Of a DNA stretch of 64,000 nucleotides, positions 1 to 10,202 are shown in pieces. Within the stretch, counting starts at the first letter, position 1, and the number at the start of each line of letters is the position of its first letter. The stretch lies in assembly GCA_033026295.1 (NCBI GenBank), contig CM065176.1:6333705-6397704 (forward strand), read 5' to 3'. The notes beneath the pieces are model-generated. The model saw only the letters and a list, made by a program, of their open reading frames with translations. It made no database searches and was not told the origin of the DNA. Made by a program: the position numbers and the translations under genes. Source of the stretch: Channa striata. Lineage: Eukaryota; Chordata; Actinopteri; Anabantiformes; Channidae.

Positions 1-500
1 TTTGCTTGAATTAAGACAAGAGACAATATCGACAACTCTTGTACAAGAAAATCCGTAACAGCCATGTGACATGGATACAACAGCTAAACTGCCACTGTTT
101 TCCTTAACTAATGAATAAGTTGAAACTTTTTCATGCATTCAGTTTTTGTATGGCAGATTTTACCCCTAACCTGCGGGAACTGGAAATTCGAGTTACAAAA
201 TAAGTCAGAAAAGCAGCACGAAGCTTGGGTGTGATCAAATTTTCGACCCTCCCGACTGAGAAGAAACACGAAATCAGCTGCGCTGTGCGTGGGGAATGTG
301 ACAGTTGATTGGTTCATTTGGCGACCTTTCCTTAGAAATTGATTGGCTCTTTTGCCCTTTTGGACCTGTGTGCGAACTTCGTTAGGAAATGTTCGGAGTT
401 AAGAGTAAAAGTAAACCAAAGAGCGTTTGGTTTTCTTTTGGATATTGGACATATGAATGTGCTACGTATCCAGTAAGCTAGGCTCGGTGTGTCCAGACGG

Positions 501-527
501 CAACGAGGATGGGATTCAACCCAGATG
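501..527 (-). pseudogene. tRNA-Ser T-arm relic
   Basis: CAACGAGGATGGGATTCAAC matches the 3' acceptor and T-arm of the tRNA-Ser gene 140 bp downstream. The match stops after about 27 bases, with no anticodon arm, so this is a fragment. Confidence 0.55.
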
Positions 528-641
528 GGTAGGAATGTATGTTGCTCTACTCATCAGTTTGATTTCCACATCTACAGTCACAAGTCCCGAAGAGGTCTTG
601 ATTTGTTATAACACTCAACATAATTAAGGGATACCAGACAG

Positions 642-723
642 CGACGAGGATGGGATTCGAACCCACGCGCGCAGAGCGCAATGGATTAGCAGTCCATCGC
701 CTTAACCACTCGGCCACCTCTTC
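642..723 (-). tRNA. tRNA-Ser(GCT), copy 1
   Basis: The 82-nt gene reads on the minus strand with a GCT anticodon in the loop ACTGCTAAT, a long variable arm typical of class II tRNA-Ser, and an intact B box GGTTCGAATCC. The 5' acceptor strand is GAAGAGG against 3' CCTCGTC, giving one A-G mismatch at pair 3. No T4 run lies within about 40 bases downstream, so termination is uncertain. It may be functional or a recent pseudogene. Confidence 0.85.
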
Positions 724-944
724 AGCCAAACTGAGGAGTTTAACTACTTGGGAGGTCGCACCAGTTTAGTCCAGTTTAACTCCCTTTAACGGAAGAAACC
801 TGAAGCAGAACCAGGCTTTATCAAAGAGGAAAGTTTTGAGCCTAGTCTTATAAGTAGAGAGGGTGTCTGCTTCCCGAATCTGGACTGGGAGCTGGTTCCA
901 CTGGAGAGGAGCTTGATAGCTAAAGGCTCGTGGTCTATTAGGAT

Positions 945-1905
945 GATCTGGTACAAGGAGATCTTTTAAGTATGATGAGCTTGACCGTTTAGAGCTTTAT
1001 AGGTAAGAAGAAGGGTTTTAAATTCTATTCTACATTTAATGGGAAGCCAATGGAGAGAAGCTAATGAAGGTGAAATATGATCTCTCTTTGCAATCCCAGT
1101 CAGCAATCTTGCTGCGGCATTTTGGATTAATTGAAGGGCTTTTAGGGAGTTACTGGGGCTGCCTGAAAGTAGACAATTACAGTAGTCCAATCTAGAAGTA
1201 ACAAATGCATGGACCAGTTTTTCAGCATCACTGCTACGCTGATGACACGCAGTTATATCTATCTATGAAACAAGTCCGTTATCTGAAGCCAGAAGAAGAT
1301 CGTTGGTGACTTTAATCAGTGCGGTTTCTGTGCTATGATGAACTCTAAATCCTGACTAAAATTCTTCAAACAAGTCGTTTCTGCGCAGGTGGTCACATAA
1401 TTTCGTTGCAACTGCTTTTTCAAGTATTTTAGAAATAAAGGGAGATTGGATATTGGTCTGTAATTGGCTAAGACACCTGGATCCAAACAAGGTTTTTTAA
1501 CTAGGGGTTTGATTACAGCTACCTTATAGGCCTTTGGTACATATCCTGTTTGTAAAGATAGATTAATGATATCTAATACAAACGTGTCTAATAAGGGTAG
1601 AGCATCTTTGAGCAGTCTAACTGGAATAGGGTCTAGCAGACATGTTGTTGCTTTTGATGCCATAATAGTTGAAGTTAACTCAGCAAGATCTGTGGGCACA
1701 AAGCAGTCTAAAAGGGACTGAAGCCTTACTGATGATTCTAATTGTGTTGTATTTGTGGGGAGGGTCTGGTGAATTTTGTTTCTAATAGCTATGATTTTAT
1801 TTGTGTAGAAAGTCATGAAGTCATTGCTGCATAGTGTTGAGGGAATGCTAGTTTCAACTGAACTATGGCTCTGAGTCAGCCTGTAGCAGCCTTGAGGCTT
1901 GGGTG
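945..1905 (-). mobile_element. L2-type LINE, rearranged 3' fragment (L2-a)
   Basis: The minus strand encodes two separated pieces of an L2 ORF2. One is the C-terminal end of the reverse transcriptase region (1190 to 966: MDYCNCLLSGSPSNSLKALQ, then LHWLPIKCRIEFKTLLLTYK). The other is the linker and N-terminal RT region (1912 to 1316). They meet near 1233-1290, where the catalytic RT core (YADD region) has been lost. Both pieces match the longer copies at 30805 and 55143. Endonuclease and 3' tail are missing. Confidence 0.85.
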
Positions 1906-2150
1906 TGATCAAATTTTCGACCCTCCCGCCTGAGAAGAAACACCTAAATCAGCAGGGAATCAATCGAATCAAGTGTTTGCTCCTTGTTTAACCGTCCTTT
2001 CACCGGTGGTAGCGGCCACCTCGTCGGTTAAGCGAGGGCGAAAGCACAACTCTCATCCGTAAAGACAAACCTACAGGATTCCTGGGTCACCATCCAGGCT
2101 TTAATAACAAGACCTGGAATATCTCCTCTCTCAACACGAGCCCAAAAACA

Positions 2151-2223
2151 GGGGAATTAGCTCAAATGGTAGAGCGCTTGCTTTGCATGCAAGAGGCAGT
2201 GGGATCGACGCCCACATTCTCCA
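2151..2223 (+). tRNA. tRNA-Ala(TGC)
   Basis: The 73-nt gene begins GGGGAATTAGCTCAAATGG (A box) and has the anticodon stem CTTGC/GCAAG around TTTGCAT, giving anticodon TGC. It has B box GGATCGACGCC, and the 3' acceptor ATTCTCC pairs perfectly with 5' GGGGAAT, with an A discriminator. A TTTT run follows at 2235. It is the only tRNA gene seen on the plus strand and looks intact. Confidence 0.95.
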
Positions 2224-2234
2224 CAGGCCCTGTG

Positions 2235-2238
2235 TTTT
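2235..2238 (+). terminator. Pol III T4 terminator of tRNA-Ala
   Basis: A TTTT run 12 bases after the tRNA-Ala 3' end fits the standard RNA polymerase III stop signal. Confidence 0.7.
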
Positions 2239-2298
2239 CTCTGTTCTCCTCAATGCCAAGAAGGCATTGATGCTCAAACTGTGACTGCATCTTCTGAC

Positions 2299-2325
2299 TG
2301 CATCTTCTGACACACAGAAGATGCA
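2299..2325. other. Perfect 11-bp hairpin
   Basis: TGCATCTTCTG, a 5-base loop ACACA, then CAGAAGATGCA form a perfect inverted repeat about 75 bases downstream of tRNA-Ala. No function is implied by the sequence alone. Confidence 0.6.
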
Positions 2326-2836
2326 CCCCTTAGATAGCTAAGTCCATTGCACTCTGCTGATGTGGTTGTGTGTTTCCCATTTAGGAATTCATTCAAGTAT
2401 AGTCCCAAAGACACAGAGCCTGCGCCTCTGAGATAGCTGAAGAATCTCAACCTAAGTCCATCCTGACAGTGACAATCACCTGAAGTGGTAGTGTGTTTCC
2501 CCTTAATGAATGAATGACAATTTTTAAAAAGTTCTGAGCCCTCAATGAGAATGGGAAATTGCGCATCTGCAGTACTGTTGAACAGGGCAAACCAAATCTG
2601 TGTACCCCAATGGGCAGAGCACCATGGACTATAAAAGCAATCTGTAGTATATCAAGGATGATTATAGCCACCCCTTCAAATATCTGATCAGTCAAACCTG
2701 TGGCAGCCAGTCATGGTCGAGGCCTTCTGCTGAAGTTCAATTGGAAGTTCATCATCTTTGGTGGCAGACCGCCATTTCAGAAATTGCTCATTTCCTGGGA
2801 CTTTCACAAACTCCCATCTTTAGGGTTGACCCAGAA

Positions 2837-2879
2837 TGAGGATGGGGTTCGAACCCAGAGCACAATGGATAAGCAATAT
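2837..2879 (-). pseudogene. tRNA-Ser relic
   Basis: GAGGATGGGGTTCGAACCCA followed by AGCACAATGGATAAGCA resembles the T-arm, variable arm and part of the anticodon arm of the neighbouring tRNA-Ser genes. It has lost the 5' half and has internal deletions. Confidence 0.5.
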
Positions 2880-3525
2880 GTTGCTCTACTCATCAGTTTG
2901 ATTTCCACATCTACAATCACACTCAAGTTACAAGTCCAGAAGAGGTCTCGATTTCTTCGCTCGACAGCTCTGATTATTTATTACATAGATCAAGAATCCT
3001 CAGCTACACAGTGTATTTTTGTGACTTTGCTTGAATTAAGACAAGAGACAATATCGACAACTCTTGTACAAGAAAATCCGTAACAGCCATGTGACATGGA
3101 TACAACAGCTAAACTGCCACTGTTTTCCTTAACTAATGAATAAGTTGAAACTTTTTCATGCATTCAGTTTTTGTATGGCAGATTTTACCCCTAACCTGCG
3201 GGAACTGGAAATTCGAGTTACAAAATAAGTCAGAAAAGCAGCCACGAAGCTTGGGTGTGATCAAATTTTCGACCCTCCCGACTGAGAAGAAACACGAAAT
3301 CAGCTGCGCTGTGCGTGGGGAATGTGACAGTTGATTGGTTCATTTGGCGACCTTTCCTTAGAAATTGATTGGCTCTTTTGCCCTTTTGGACCTGTGTGCG
3401 AACCGTTAGGAAATGTTCGGAGTTAAGAGTAAAAAGTAAACCAAAGAGCGTTTGGTTTTCTTTTGGATATTGGACATATGAATGTGCTACGTATCCAGTA
3501 AGCTAGGCTCGGTGTGTCCAGACGG

Positions 3526-3552
3526 CAACGAGGATGGGATTCAACCCAGATG
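3526..3552 (-). pseudogene. tRNA-Ser T-arm relic, second copy
   Basis: Duplicate of the relic at 501, carried by the 3.0-kb duplication. Confidence 0.5.
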
Positions 3553-3666
3553 GGTAGGAATGTATGTTGCTCTACTCATCAGTTTGATTTCCACATCTAC
3601 AGTCACAAGTCCCGAAGAGGTCTTGATTTGTTATAACACTCAACATAATTAAGGGATACCAGACAG

Positions 3667-3747
3667 CGACGAGGATGGGATTCGAACCCACGCGCGCAGA
3701 GCGCAATGGATTAGCAGTCCATCGCCTTAACCACTCGGCCACCCGTC
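3667..3747 (-). tRNA. tRNA-Ser(GCT), copy 2, acceptor damaged
   Basis: Same class II body and GCT anticodon as the copy at 642, but 81 nt. The 5' acceptor reads GACGGGT instead of GACGAGG followed by T, so one base is missing at the acceptor/D-arm boundary and pair 7 is lost. The A-G mismatch of copy 1 is absent here, so each copy has its own acceptor defect. It could be a pseudogene. Confidence 0.75.
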
Positions 3748-4954
3748 AGTCAAACTGAGGAGTTTAACTACTTGGGAGGTCGCACCAGTTTAGTCCAGTT
3801 TAACTCCCTTTAACGGAAGAAACCTGAAGCAGAACCAGGCTTTATCAAAGAGGAAAGTTTTGAGCCTAGTCTTATAAGTAGAGAGGGTGTCTGCTTCCCG
3901 AATCTGGACTGGGAGCTGGTTCCACTGGAGAGGAGCTTGATAGCTAAAGGCTCGTGGTCTATTAGGATGATCTGGTACAAGGAGATCTTTTAAGTATGAT
4001 GAGCTTGACCGTTTAGAGCTTTATAGGTAAGAAGAAGGGTTTTAAATTCTATTCTACATTTAATGGGAAGCCAATGGAGAGAAGCTAATGAAGGTGAAAT
4101 ATGATCTCTCTTTGCAATCCCAGTCAGCAATCTTGCTGCGGCATTTTGGATTAATTGAAGGGCTTTTAGGGAGTTACTGGGGCTGCCTGAAAGTAGACAA
4201 TTACAGTAGTCCAATCTAGAAGTAACAAATGCATGGACCAGTTTTTCAGCATCACTGCTACGCTGATGACACGCAGTTATATCTATCTATGAAACAAGTC
4301 CGTTATCTGAAGCCAGAAGAAGATCGTTGGTGACTTTAATCAGTGCGGTTTCTGTGCTATGATGAACTCTAAATCCTGACTAAAATTCTTCAAACAAGTC
4401 GTTTCTGCGCAGGTGCTCACATAATTGCTTTACAACTACTTTTTCAAGTATTTTAGAAATAAAGGGGAGATTGGATATTGGTCTTTAATTGGCTAAGACA
4501 TCTGGATCCAGACTAGGTTTTTTAAGTAGAGGTTTGATTACAGCTACCTTATAAGCCTTTGGTACATATCCTGTTTGTAAGGATAGATTAATGATATCTA
4601 ATACGAACGTGTCTAATAAGGGTAGAGCATCTTTGAGCAGTCTAACTGGAATAGGGTCTAGCAGACATGTTGTTGGTTTAGATGCCATAATAGTTGAATT
4701 TAATTCAGCAGGGTCTATGGGCACAAAGCAGTCTAAAAGGGACTGAGGACTTACTGATGATTCTTATTCTGTTGTATTTGTGGGGAGGGTCTGGTGAATT
4801 TTGTTTCTAATAGCTATGATTTTGTTTGTGAAGAAGGTCATGAAGTCATTGCTACATAGCGTTGAGGGAATACTAGTCTCAACTGAACTATGGCTCTTAG
4901 TCAGCCTGGCTACAGTGCTGAAAAGAAACCGGGGGTTGTTCTTGTTTTCCTCTA

Positions 4955-6143
4955 TTAGTGATGAATAATAAGCTGTTCTGGCTTTACGGAGGCTAATTTG
5001 TATAAGTATAAACTCTTTTTCCAAGCTAGGCGTGATTCTTGTGAATGAGTGGAACGCCACTTCCTTTCTAGTCTTCGTGACGCCTGCTTTAAATTGCGGG
5101 TTTGCGACCTATACCATAGAGATCGCCTGTTCAGAATTACTGCCTTCTTTTTTAGAGGGGCAACATTATCAAGTATGGAACGTAAAGATGCTGCATAATT
5201 ATCAGTAAGGTAATCAACTTGTGCAGGAGTACAGTTAATGAGGCTACTCTCAGTTATATTGGTATGTGTTGAGGTAAATGATGAAGGGATCATTTCCTTA
5301 AATTTGTTCACGGTGTTTTCAGATAAACACCTACTGAAGCAAAACTTCTTTCTAGCTGCTGTGTAGTCCAATAAACTAAATTCAAATGTTGGTAGAAAAT
5401 GGTCAGAGAGAACAGAATTATGAGGAAATACTGTTAGTTTATCAATTTCAATACCGTATGCAAGGACAAGGTCTAGGGTGTGACTAAAACAGTGAGTGGG
5501 TTCATTTACAATTTGAGAGAAACCAATTGAATGTAATAATGAAGTAAATGCCGTGTTGAGGGAGTTACTGTCAGCATCTACATGAATGTTAAAATCGCCC
5601 ACTATGACGACTTTATCTGCACTAGGCACTAAGTCGGCTAGAAAATCTGAGAATTCAGTCAAAAATTCAGAATAAGGGACTGGAGGACGATACACAATAA
5701 CAAATAGGAGTGAATTTTGAGTTTTCCAAATTGGGTGTGAAAGTCTCAGAGTAAGACTCTCAAATGAGTTATAACTATGTTTAGGTCTAGGTTCTATCGG
5801 TAAGCTTGAGTGATAGATTGCTGCTACTCCTCCACCTCGGCCTGAGCTTCTAGGAACATGATAGTTAATGACTTGGGGGGGTCGACTCATTTAAACTAAC
5901 ATATTCTTCCTTCTGCAACCAGGTTTCAGTGAGACAAAATAAATCGAATTGATGATCGCTTATCAAGTCATTTAATAACAGAGATTTAGATGAGAGAGAT
6001 CTGATATTTAATAATCCACATTTAATTGTTTTAGTTTTTTGTTCAGTAAGAGGAGCAGTCCTGATTTTTATTAAGTTATTATGATTAACTCCTCTTGTGA
6101 TAATTTTTAGTTTGTAAAATTTAGTTAATCGGGGAACAGACAC
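4955..6143 (-). pseudogene. L2 ORF2 endonuclease and linker
   Basis: Translation from 6143 downward gives an exonuclease-endonuclease-phosphatase fold: GLLNIRSLSSKS, LTETWL, GRGGGVAAIY, VIVGDFNIHVD and SDHF, matching the ordered motifs of the apurinic-like endonuclease of L2/CR1 elements that nicks target DNA for retrotransposition. A two-base loss near 5880 (GACTTGGGGGG context) splits the frame compared with the copy at 58663-58172. Beyond the endonuclease the linker (KKFCFSRCLSENTVNKFKEM) leads toward the RT. Confidence 0.85.
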
Positions 6144-6268
6144 AGTTTCTATAGGAATGTGGGAGTTGTGGGGGGGTAACGGCGGTAAGGATACTGCAGA
6201 GAGGCGTGTAGGACTGGATCTCGGCGTGTAGGACTGGATCTCTGCGTCCTAGGCTCAACTCTGGATTG

Positions 6269-6466
6269 TCAATCTTTTGGTTGTCTAATAAAATCAGCCA
6301 TATTTTTTGATAAGACAGAGGCACCATCCAAAGTAGGATGGATGCCGTCTCTCCTAATAAGCCTAGGTTTTCCCCAAAAACTTTTCCAATTGTCTATGTA
6401 GCCCACATCGTTTGCTGGACACCACCTAGACAACCAGCGGTTGAATGACGACATGCGGCTATACAT
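6269..6466 (-). pseudogene. L2 ORF1 C-terminus, SGNH esterase-like
   Basis: The 65-residue reading frame contains GYIDNW and RRDGIHPTLDGA. The D-G-I-H-P motif is the last catalytic block of the SGNH hydrolase (esterase) domain found in ORF1 of many L2 and CR1 elements. The N-terminal blocks are absent, so it is a 5'-truncated end of ORF1. Confidence 0.65.
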
Positions 6467-6680
6467 GTCGTCACTGATCAGATTAGTGGTGAGTAATATT
6501 AGTCAGGTGTTTAGGACGAAACACTCAGTCAGCTTGTTGTTTGTTTTTGAGTTGCAGTGATGCTCTGTGACGTATTACACGAGACTAAGTGTATGTGAAG
6601 TTGTGTTTTTCCCTGTTACATTAGTAAATATAGTGTACAGCACTTGACTGAGTTTTTGTGACCCCCAGAAGTGAAAAACA

Positions 6681-6706
6681 GGGCTCGTCCGGGACTTGAA
6701 CCCCAG
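6681..6706 (-). pseudogene. Chimeric tRNA-Pro 3' end
   Basis: GGGCTCGTCCGGGACTTGAA matches the acceptor and T-arm of tRNA-Pro, and is then replaced by unrelated sequence (CCCCAGCCATTAACG). Only the 3' quarter remains. The usual 3' flank (GTGATGCTCTGTGAC to AGTGAAAAACAG) is intact. Confidence 0.8.
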
Positions 6707-7694
6707 CCATTAACGCTAATCTGCGAAGGACCATCCTTGGAGCCATCCCTTAAATTACACTTGTAAATCTCCCTCATCAAACTCAACCAGCAGACCAAAA
6801 GGGGGAATAGATGAATTGGAATGTAACCAATTTCCTTTGGACTTCTAACCTTACAGAATAGATTAGAAATCTATAATCAAAATAGAAATTCACATAGTTG
6901 CAAATTAAAAAGTTTTAATTGAGAATGACGAGAGAGAGTGGCACGGCACGACATTGCCATCCTTGGGTGGAAGTTATAAGTGCATCCCAGGAGGTACTCG
7001 TCTACAGAAAGAAATTAAACGGCATTAACTTGTTGTCTGAAAGTTAAAACACGATGTCATATTCTTCTGTCAACTCTACATTACACATACATGTTACATA
7101 TTCATGCACGCCTTGTATACACCCGCTCAGTTATGTAAACGTGATCGTGTCATTTTATATTAATTAATTAACTGTTGTTGTGTGTTCTTACTGTGTGTTA
7201 ATGGCTATTAGACAAAGCTAATTTTGGATGTAATAATCATTGGATTCCATCTATTCATCTAATCAGAACTCTCACATGTATGTTATAATGAGACAATAAC
7301 TATTACACGCAGCAATCATGTTGCATTAAGCATTTTAACCTCCATAGGAGTTTGCACAGTAGAACAATTGTAATAATTTGCTTTGTTTTATAGTATGAGG
7401 TTTTGGGTTTGATGAAAACAGAAATCTATAGTCGACTTTGTGTGATTAAACCGAACAAAGGATTTATTTTGATATATTTGCTAATATAACTTAGCTGAAG
7501 TTGTGAAAATTACTTTTTGTCGTTAATTCTCTCTGTACCTTCTCAAACTATTTTTAAAGCGTGCACGTCTTTCCTGCCTGTTTTTGTCTTTGTTAGTATA
7601 TATTCATATGCATACTAACATTTATTTATATTTTCTGTAGTTGTAGATTAATAAATCATTGAAAAGAACTGGTTCTGTGTTTGTCTTTTTTCAG

Positions 7695-7804
7695 AGAAAC
7701 AGACAGTCACTGAAACGGTAAAGAACTCATGACAAAGACTGATCTTGGGTCAAATTGTATTGTTTACTTAATTCTATTGTTACTGTGGACCATCGGCGGT
7801 TCAG
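7695..7804 (+). CDS. Signal-peptide-like exon, copy 1
   Basis: A consensus acceptor (CTTTTTTCAG) precedes and a donor (GTAACA) follows a 110-bp exon. Inside, ATG at 7729 starts MTKTDLGSNCIVYLILLLLW followed by TIGGSG: a polar start, an 11-residue hydrophobic core and a small-residue end, as in a secretory signal peptide. Reading past the donor gives a stop at 7923, which is probably intronic. Exon layout of this kind is typical of first exons of fish immunoglobulin-type receptors, but no matching second exon is visible here, so the gene cannot be named. Four more copies exist. Confidence 0.5.
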
Positions 7805-8722
7805 GTAACATTTTTATCATAGCTTGGTTGAGCTTAAAAGACCTGGTGCCCCATTCCGAGGAAATTAATGCTTTTGCATTAATATCAAATTACCCAAGTC
7901 TCATTAGATTGCAAAACAGGTGATTGCAATGGTCGCTCATTTTGGCTGAAGATGTCACAGGTTCACTTGCTGTAGCAAGCATCAAAGCATTTTACTCATT
8001 TAATAACCTGAATCTCATGGTACAAACTGCAGTTTTAAATTTCATGACTTTTCTTTCTAAATGTTCAACAATCCACCTGCAATCAGTTGGAAATTGTCTA
8101 AGCTGTAGGTGTTGTGTTGGCTTCCTTCTTTTACGTACTTGTTTTTGTGTTTCCCACTTGTTACGTGACATTAATCTCCCAGAGGAACATGTCTAGTGAC
8201 AGCTATTCTTCATTAGGTCTGTTTTTAGAATAGTCCCCGTGTTACCCCACCTCATGCTGTTATTGCTTTTATTCGATTGTATATTTTTGCTTTGGTTTTT
8301 AATGGCTTTTAATGTTTTTGTTGAATTGATGGACATACTTAATGTTGGCTGCTTATGCATGTCTACTGTGAATCGGTGAGATTTGGGATGGATTGCTCAA
8401 GTATGTATGTATCCAAGTAATCTGGAGAAATAGGGCTATATATATGATTCAGCGCTATAAAGTTGCATCTCACTGTACAAGTTGTCATTTTGGGGGGACT
8501 TTAATTTATCAGGAGGACTTTACCATCTATTGTATTGCTCTGTTTAATATTTCAAGTTCATTTTTTAAATCATTGATCAATACTACAGCAACAGTCAATG
8601 TCATGCAAAAATATTGACAACTACTGGTTACAGATACCTTGGGTGTAATTAGTAAGTGTGAAATAATTTGCAATTAAAAAATGTATTGTTTGTTGATACA
8701 GTGTTTTTGGGTTCTGTTTTAG
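7805..8722. other. Spacer or intron between the two exons
   Basis: AT-rich, with no recognisable domain. An ORF of 74 codons at 8393-8617 is repeated in other units, but its sequence drifts by frame-changing indels, so it is not supported as coding. Confidence 0.4.
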
Positions 8723-8792
8723 ACGAGCTGAGGAAGGTTGAGTATGGATGAGGCCTGATCAGCTGAAACACAATACAGATGAAAAGTTACAG
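8723..8792 (+). other. Conserved 70-bp non-coding exon, copy 1
   Basis: The segment is bounded by TTCTGTTTTAG and CAGGTAAGT, near-ideal acceptor and donor sites. It begins ACGAGCTGAGGAAGGTTGAG. All three frames contain stops, so if it is an exon it is untranslated or carries short upstream ORFs (two overlapping ATGs). Seven copies in the window keep exactly 70 bp and both splice sites. Confidence 0.5.
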
Positions 8793-9337
8793 GTAAGTGC
8801 AGCACAAAACCTCTCCTCTCCCTTTTGTGGTGTAGCTGTATTCCTTCTTTCCACTTACTTAAGTCTTTAATTTTTTTCATCACATTTATGTTTTCTGTTT
8901 TCCTTAATAAGAGTGTGTGAACTTATGCTCATAGTTGTTGACTTTGTGTTTTGGTGCAACTGACTAAAGTGAGAATCGTAGCACCAGACAAAAAAATTGT
9001 TTTCCTAACTCATTCCAAGTGTCTGTCTGTGCCCTCCGGTCCTGGGATTAAACTTTGGAAATTGATCTGGGGCCCATGTGTTGTCTGTTTATAGGGAGCC
9101 AAATAATTCAGTGTGATGTCCCTGTAGTGGTGGGTAATATTAGTCATTAATATTAATATTAGTCAGGTGTTTAGGAGGAAACACTCAGTCAGCTTGTTGT
9201 TTGTGTGTTTTTGAAGTTGTAGCGATGCTCTGTGACATATTCATAGACTAAGTGTATGTGAAGTTGTGTTTTTCCCTGTTACATCAGTAAACATAGTTTA
9301 TAGCACTTGAGTGAGTTTTTGTGACCCCCAGAAGTGC

Positions 9338-9341
9338 AAAA
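9338..9341 (-). terminator. Pol III terminator of tRNA-Pro copy 1
   Basis: AAAA on the plus strand (TTTT on the transcript) directly downstream of the tRNA-Pro gene. The same signal follows the copies at 27609, 36906, 47880, 51988 and 61836, but not those at 14792, 25161 or 44912. Confidence 0.75.
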
Positions 9342-9343
9342 CA

Positions 9344-9415
9344 GGGCTCGTCCGGGATTTGAACCCGGGACCTCTCGCACCCTAAGCGAGAATCATACCC
9401 CTAGACCAACGAGCC
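9344..9415 (-). tRNA. tRNA-Pro(AGG), copy 1
   Basis: The 72-nt gene reads GGCTCGTTGGTCTAGGGG at its 5' end (A box), has loop TTAGGGT with anticodon AGG, B box GGTTCAAATCC, a perfect 7-bp acceptor and the C discriminator typical of eukaryotic tRNA-Pro. All arms pair. A T4 run follows 2 bases after the 3' end. Likely functional. Confidence 0.95.
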
Positions 9416-9522
9416 TTGAGTCGCAATTTTTCACATGTATTTTTCTTGCCATCAAGACCGGCGCTCAAACCTTGTCAGTGGTGATGTGGCAAACTGGGAC
9501 TGTGCGTCTCATCTTGTCCAAT

Positions 9523-9537
9523 GGCGCCCTCTGCTGG
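9523..9537 (-). promoter_or_regulatory. CTCF-like site, tRNA-Pro unit 1
   Basis: The minus strand reads CCAGCAGAGGGCGCC, a full match to the vertebrate CTCF core CCASYAGRKGGCRS. It lies 108 bp upstream of the tRNA-Pro 5' end. Binding is inferred from the motif only. Confidence 0.45.
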
Positions 9538-9542
9538 TCCAA

Positions 9543-9706
9543 ATTATGCAAAAAATTGTTTAGTTTACATGGAGGAGCTGAGACAGGCTCTGGTTGGTTT
9601 AGATGATACTTTTTGCAGTTCTTACTATCCACTGCAGTCTGTTCTTGTCCCATTTGGTGGCTGCTCCAAACCAGACTGTGATGGAGGGGCAGATGTGTAT
9701 TTCTAA
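9543..9706 (+). pseudogene. Unrecognised cassette, 3' part
   Basis: An open frame reads YMEELRQALVGLDDTFCSSY and ends with FGGCSKPDCDGGADVYF and a stop. The same frame, joined to a longer N-terminal part, occurs at 19830-20238. Here the N-terminal part has been lost at AAATTATGCAAAAAATTG. I do not recognise the family. Confidence 0.35.
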
Positions 9707-10122
9707 AGGCAATTTCAAATCACAAGAGCTGCATCCATCTCTTCCAAATCCATGATGCAATGCATCATCTAACTCAGTGGTGTAGTGCCCCTTCTCTATA
9801 TCCCAGTGCAGATATTTGCAAATGCATGGAGTATTTCACCCAATAAATGCAGTTACACGAAGCGTATATGAAAAACATCTAAGATAACCTTTTTTTGCAT
9901 AGTTAATATTGCATTAGACACATATGAGCTAGCCAACAGATAGTTTGTAAATAATTGATGTACACCACAAACAGTTCAAGTTAAAACAGTAGCAGATATT
10001 TGTCTGGACAGGTGCGTCTATGGGGAGATGATGACAGGAATCTTTGGTTTAAATGCTCTGACTTTATCTCAGACTCAAATCTGATTAAGAGAGTTAATAT
10101 CTGTGTTTTTTCCCGCCATCAG
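9707..10122. other. Unit spacer before the 80-bp exon
   Basis: AT-rich sequence with no gene seen. It recurs with small changes at 20190-20603, 52670-53086 and 62199-62614. Confidence 0.4.
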
Positions 10123-10202
10123 GTGACTCTGACGTCAAACTGGACCCAAACACAGCAAACACAAAGTCTGATGAGTCTGAGGATGACACAAAGTTAATGA
10201 AG
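10123..10202 (+). other. 80-bp acidic exon-like segment, copy 1
   Basis: Acceptor TTTTCCCGCCATCAG and donor AAGGTGAGA bound an 80-bp segment that can encode DVKLDPNTANTKSDESEDDT, a Ser/Asp/Glu-rich linker. It lies upstream of the FIIND piece in every unit. Units at 20604 and 53087 have a 69-bp version lacking the 11 bases CTGGACCCAAA, a change of frame phase. Confidence 0.4.

Larger units (their letters stand above)
1..1393. repeat. Direct ~3.0-kb duplication, copy 1
   Basis: This stretch is nearly identical to 3031-4415, with an offset of 3025-3030 bp caused by a few single-base indels. It contains a tRNA-Ser relic, a tRNA-Ser(GCT) gene and the start of an antisense L2 fragment. The two copies diverge at the GCGCAGGTG motif near 1391. 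The near-identity suggests a recent tandem duplication. Confidence 0.9.
2224..2836. other. Intergenic stretch with short repeats
   Basis: No convincing gene is seen. A 13-bp direct repeat ACTGCATCTTCTG occurs near 2284-2309. Similar motifs (AAGTCCAT, GTGTTTCCC, GATAGCTAAG) recur at 2335-2480, suggesting decayed short tandem units. Confidence 0.4.
3031..4415. repeat. Direct ~3.0-kb duplication, copy 2
   Basis: Second copy of the block that starts the window; see the tRNA-Ser and L2 entries inside it. The start TTTGCTTGAATTAAGAC is identical to base 1, so the true left end of copy 1 probably lies outside the window. Confidence 0.9.
3970..6487 (-). mobile_element. L2-type LINE, internally deleted (L2-b)
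   Basis: The minus strand holds, from high to low coordinates, the end of ORF1 (esterase domain), the ORF2 AP-like endonuclease, the linker, the N-terminal RT region and the RT C-terminal end. The catalytic RT core is deleted at the same TATGAAACAAGTCCG junction as in L2-a. A 22-bp GGCGTGTAGGACTGGATCTC-type duplication lies at 6202-6245. The 5' end at about 6487 abuts the flank of a tRNA-Pro unit (TAGTGGTGAGTAATATT). Confidence 0.9.
6488..8792. repeat. Accessory unit left half, copy 1
   Basis: This block recurs at 33346-35647 and 58987-61284, and partly at 24421-24960 and 42712-44283. It carries a chimeric tRNA-Pro end, a long AT-rich spacer (6790-7690) with no recognisable gene, a signal-peptide-like exon, a second spacer and a 70-bp exon. 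Copies are almost colinear apart from small indels, so they are recent segmental duplicates. Confidence 0.85.

Noticed and set aside
547..729. Minus-strand frame MAEEVAEWLRRWTANPLRSA
   Set aside because: It is the tRNA-Ser gene read as protein.
8393..8617. Frame QVIWRNRAIYMIQRYKVASH repeated at 8393, 47019, 51017 and 60880
   Set aside because: Copies differ by frame-changing indels (for example GGGGGG length and TGTATG repeats), so coding constraint is not supported.
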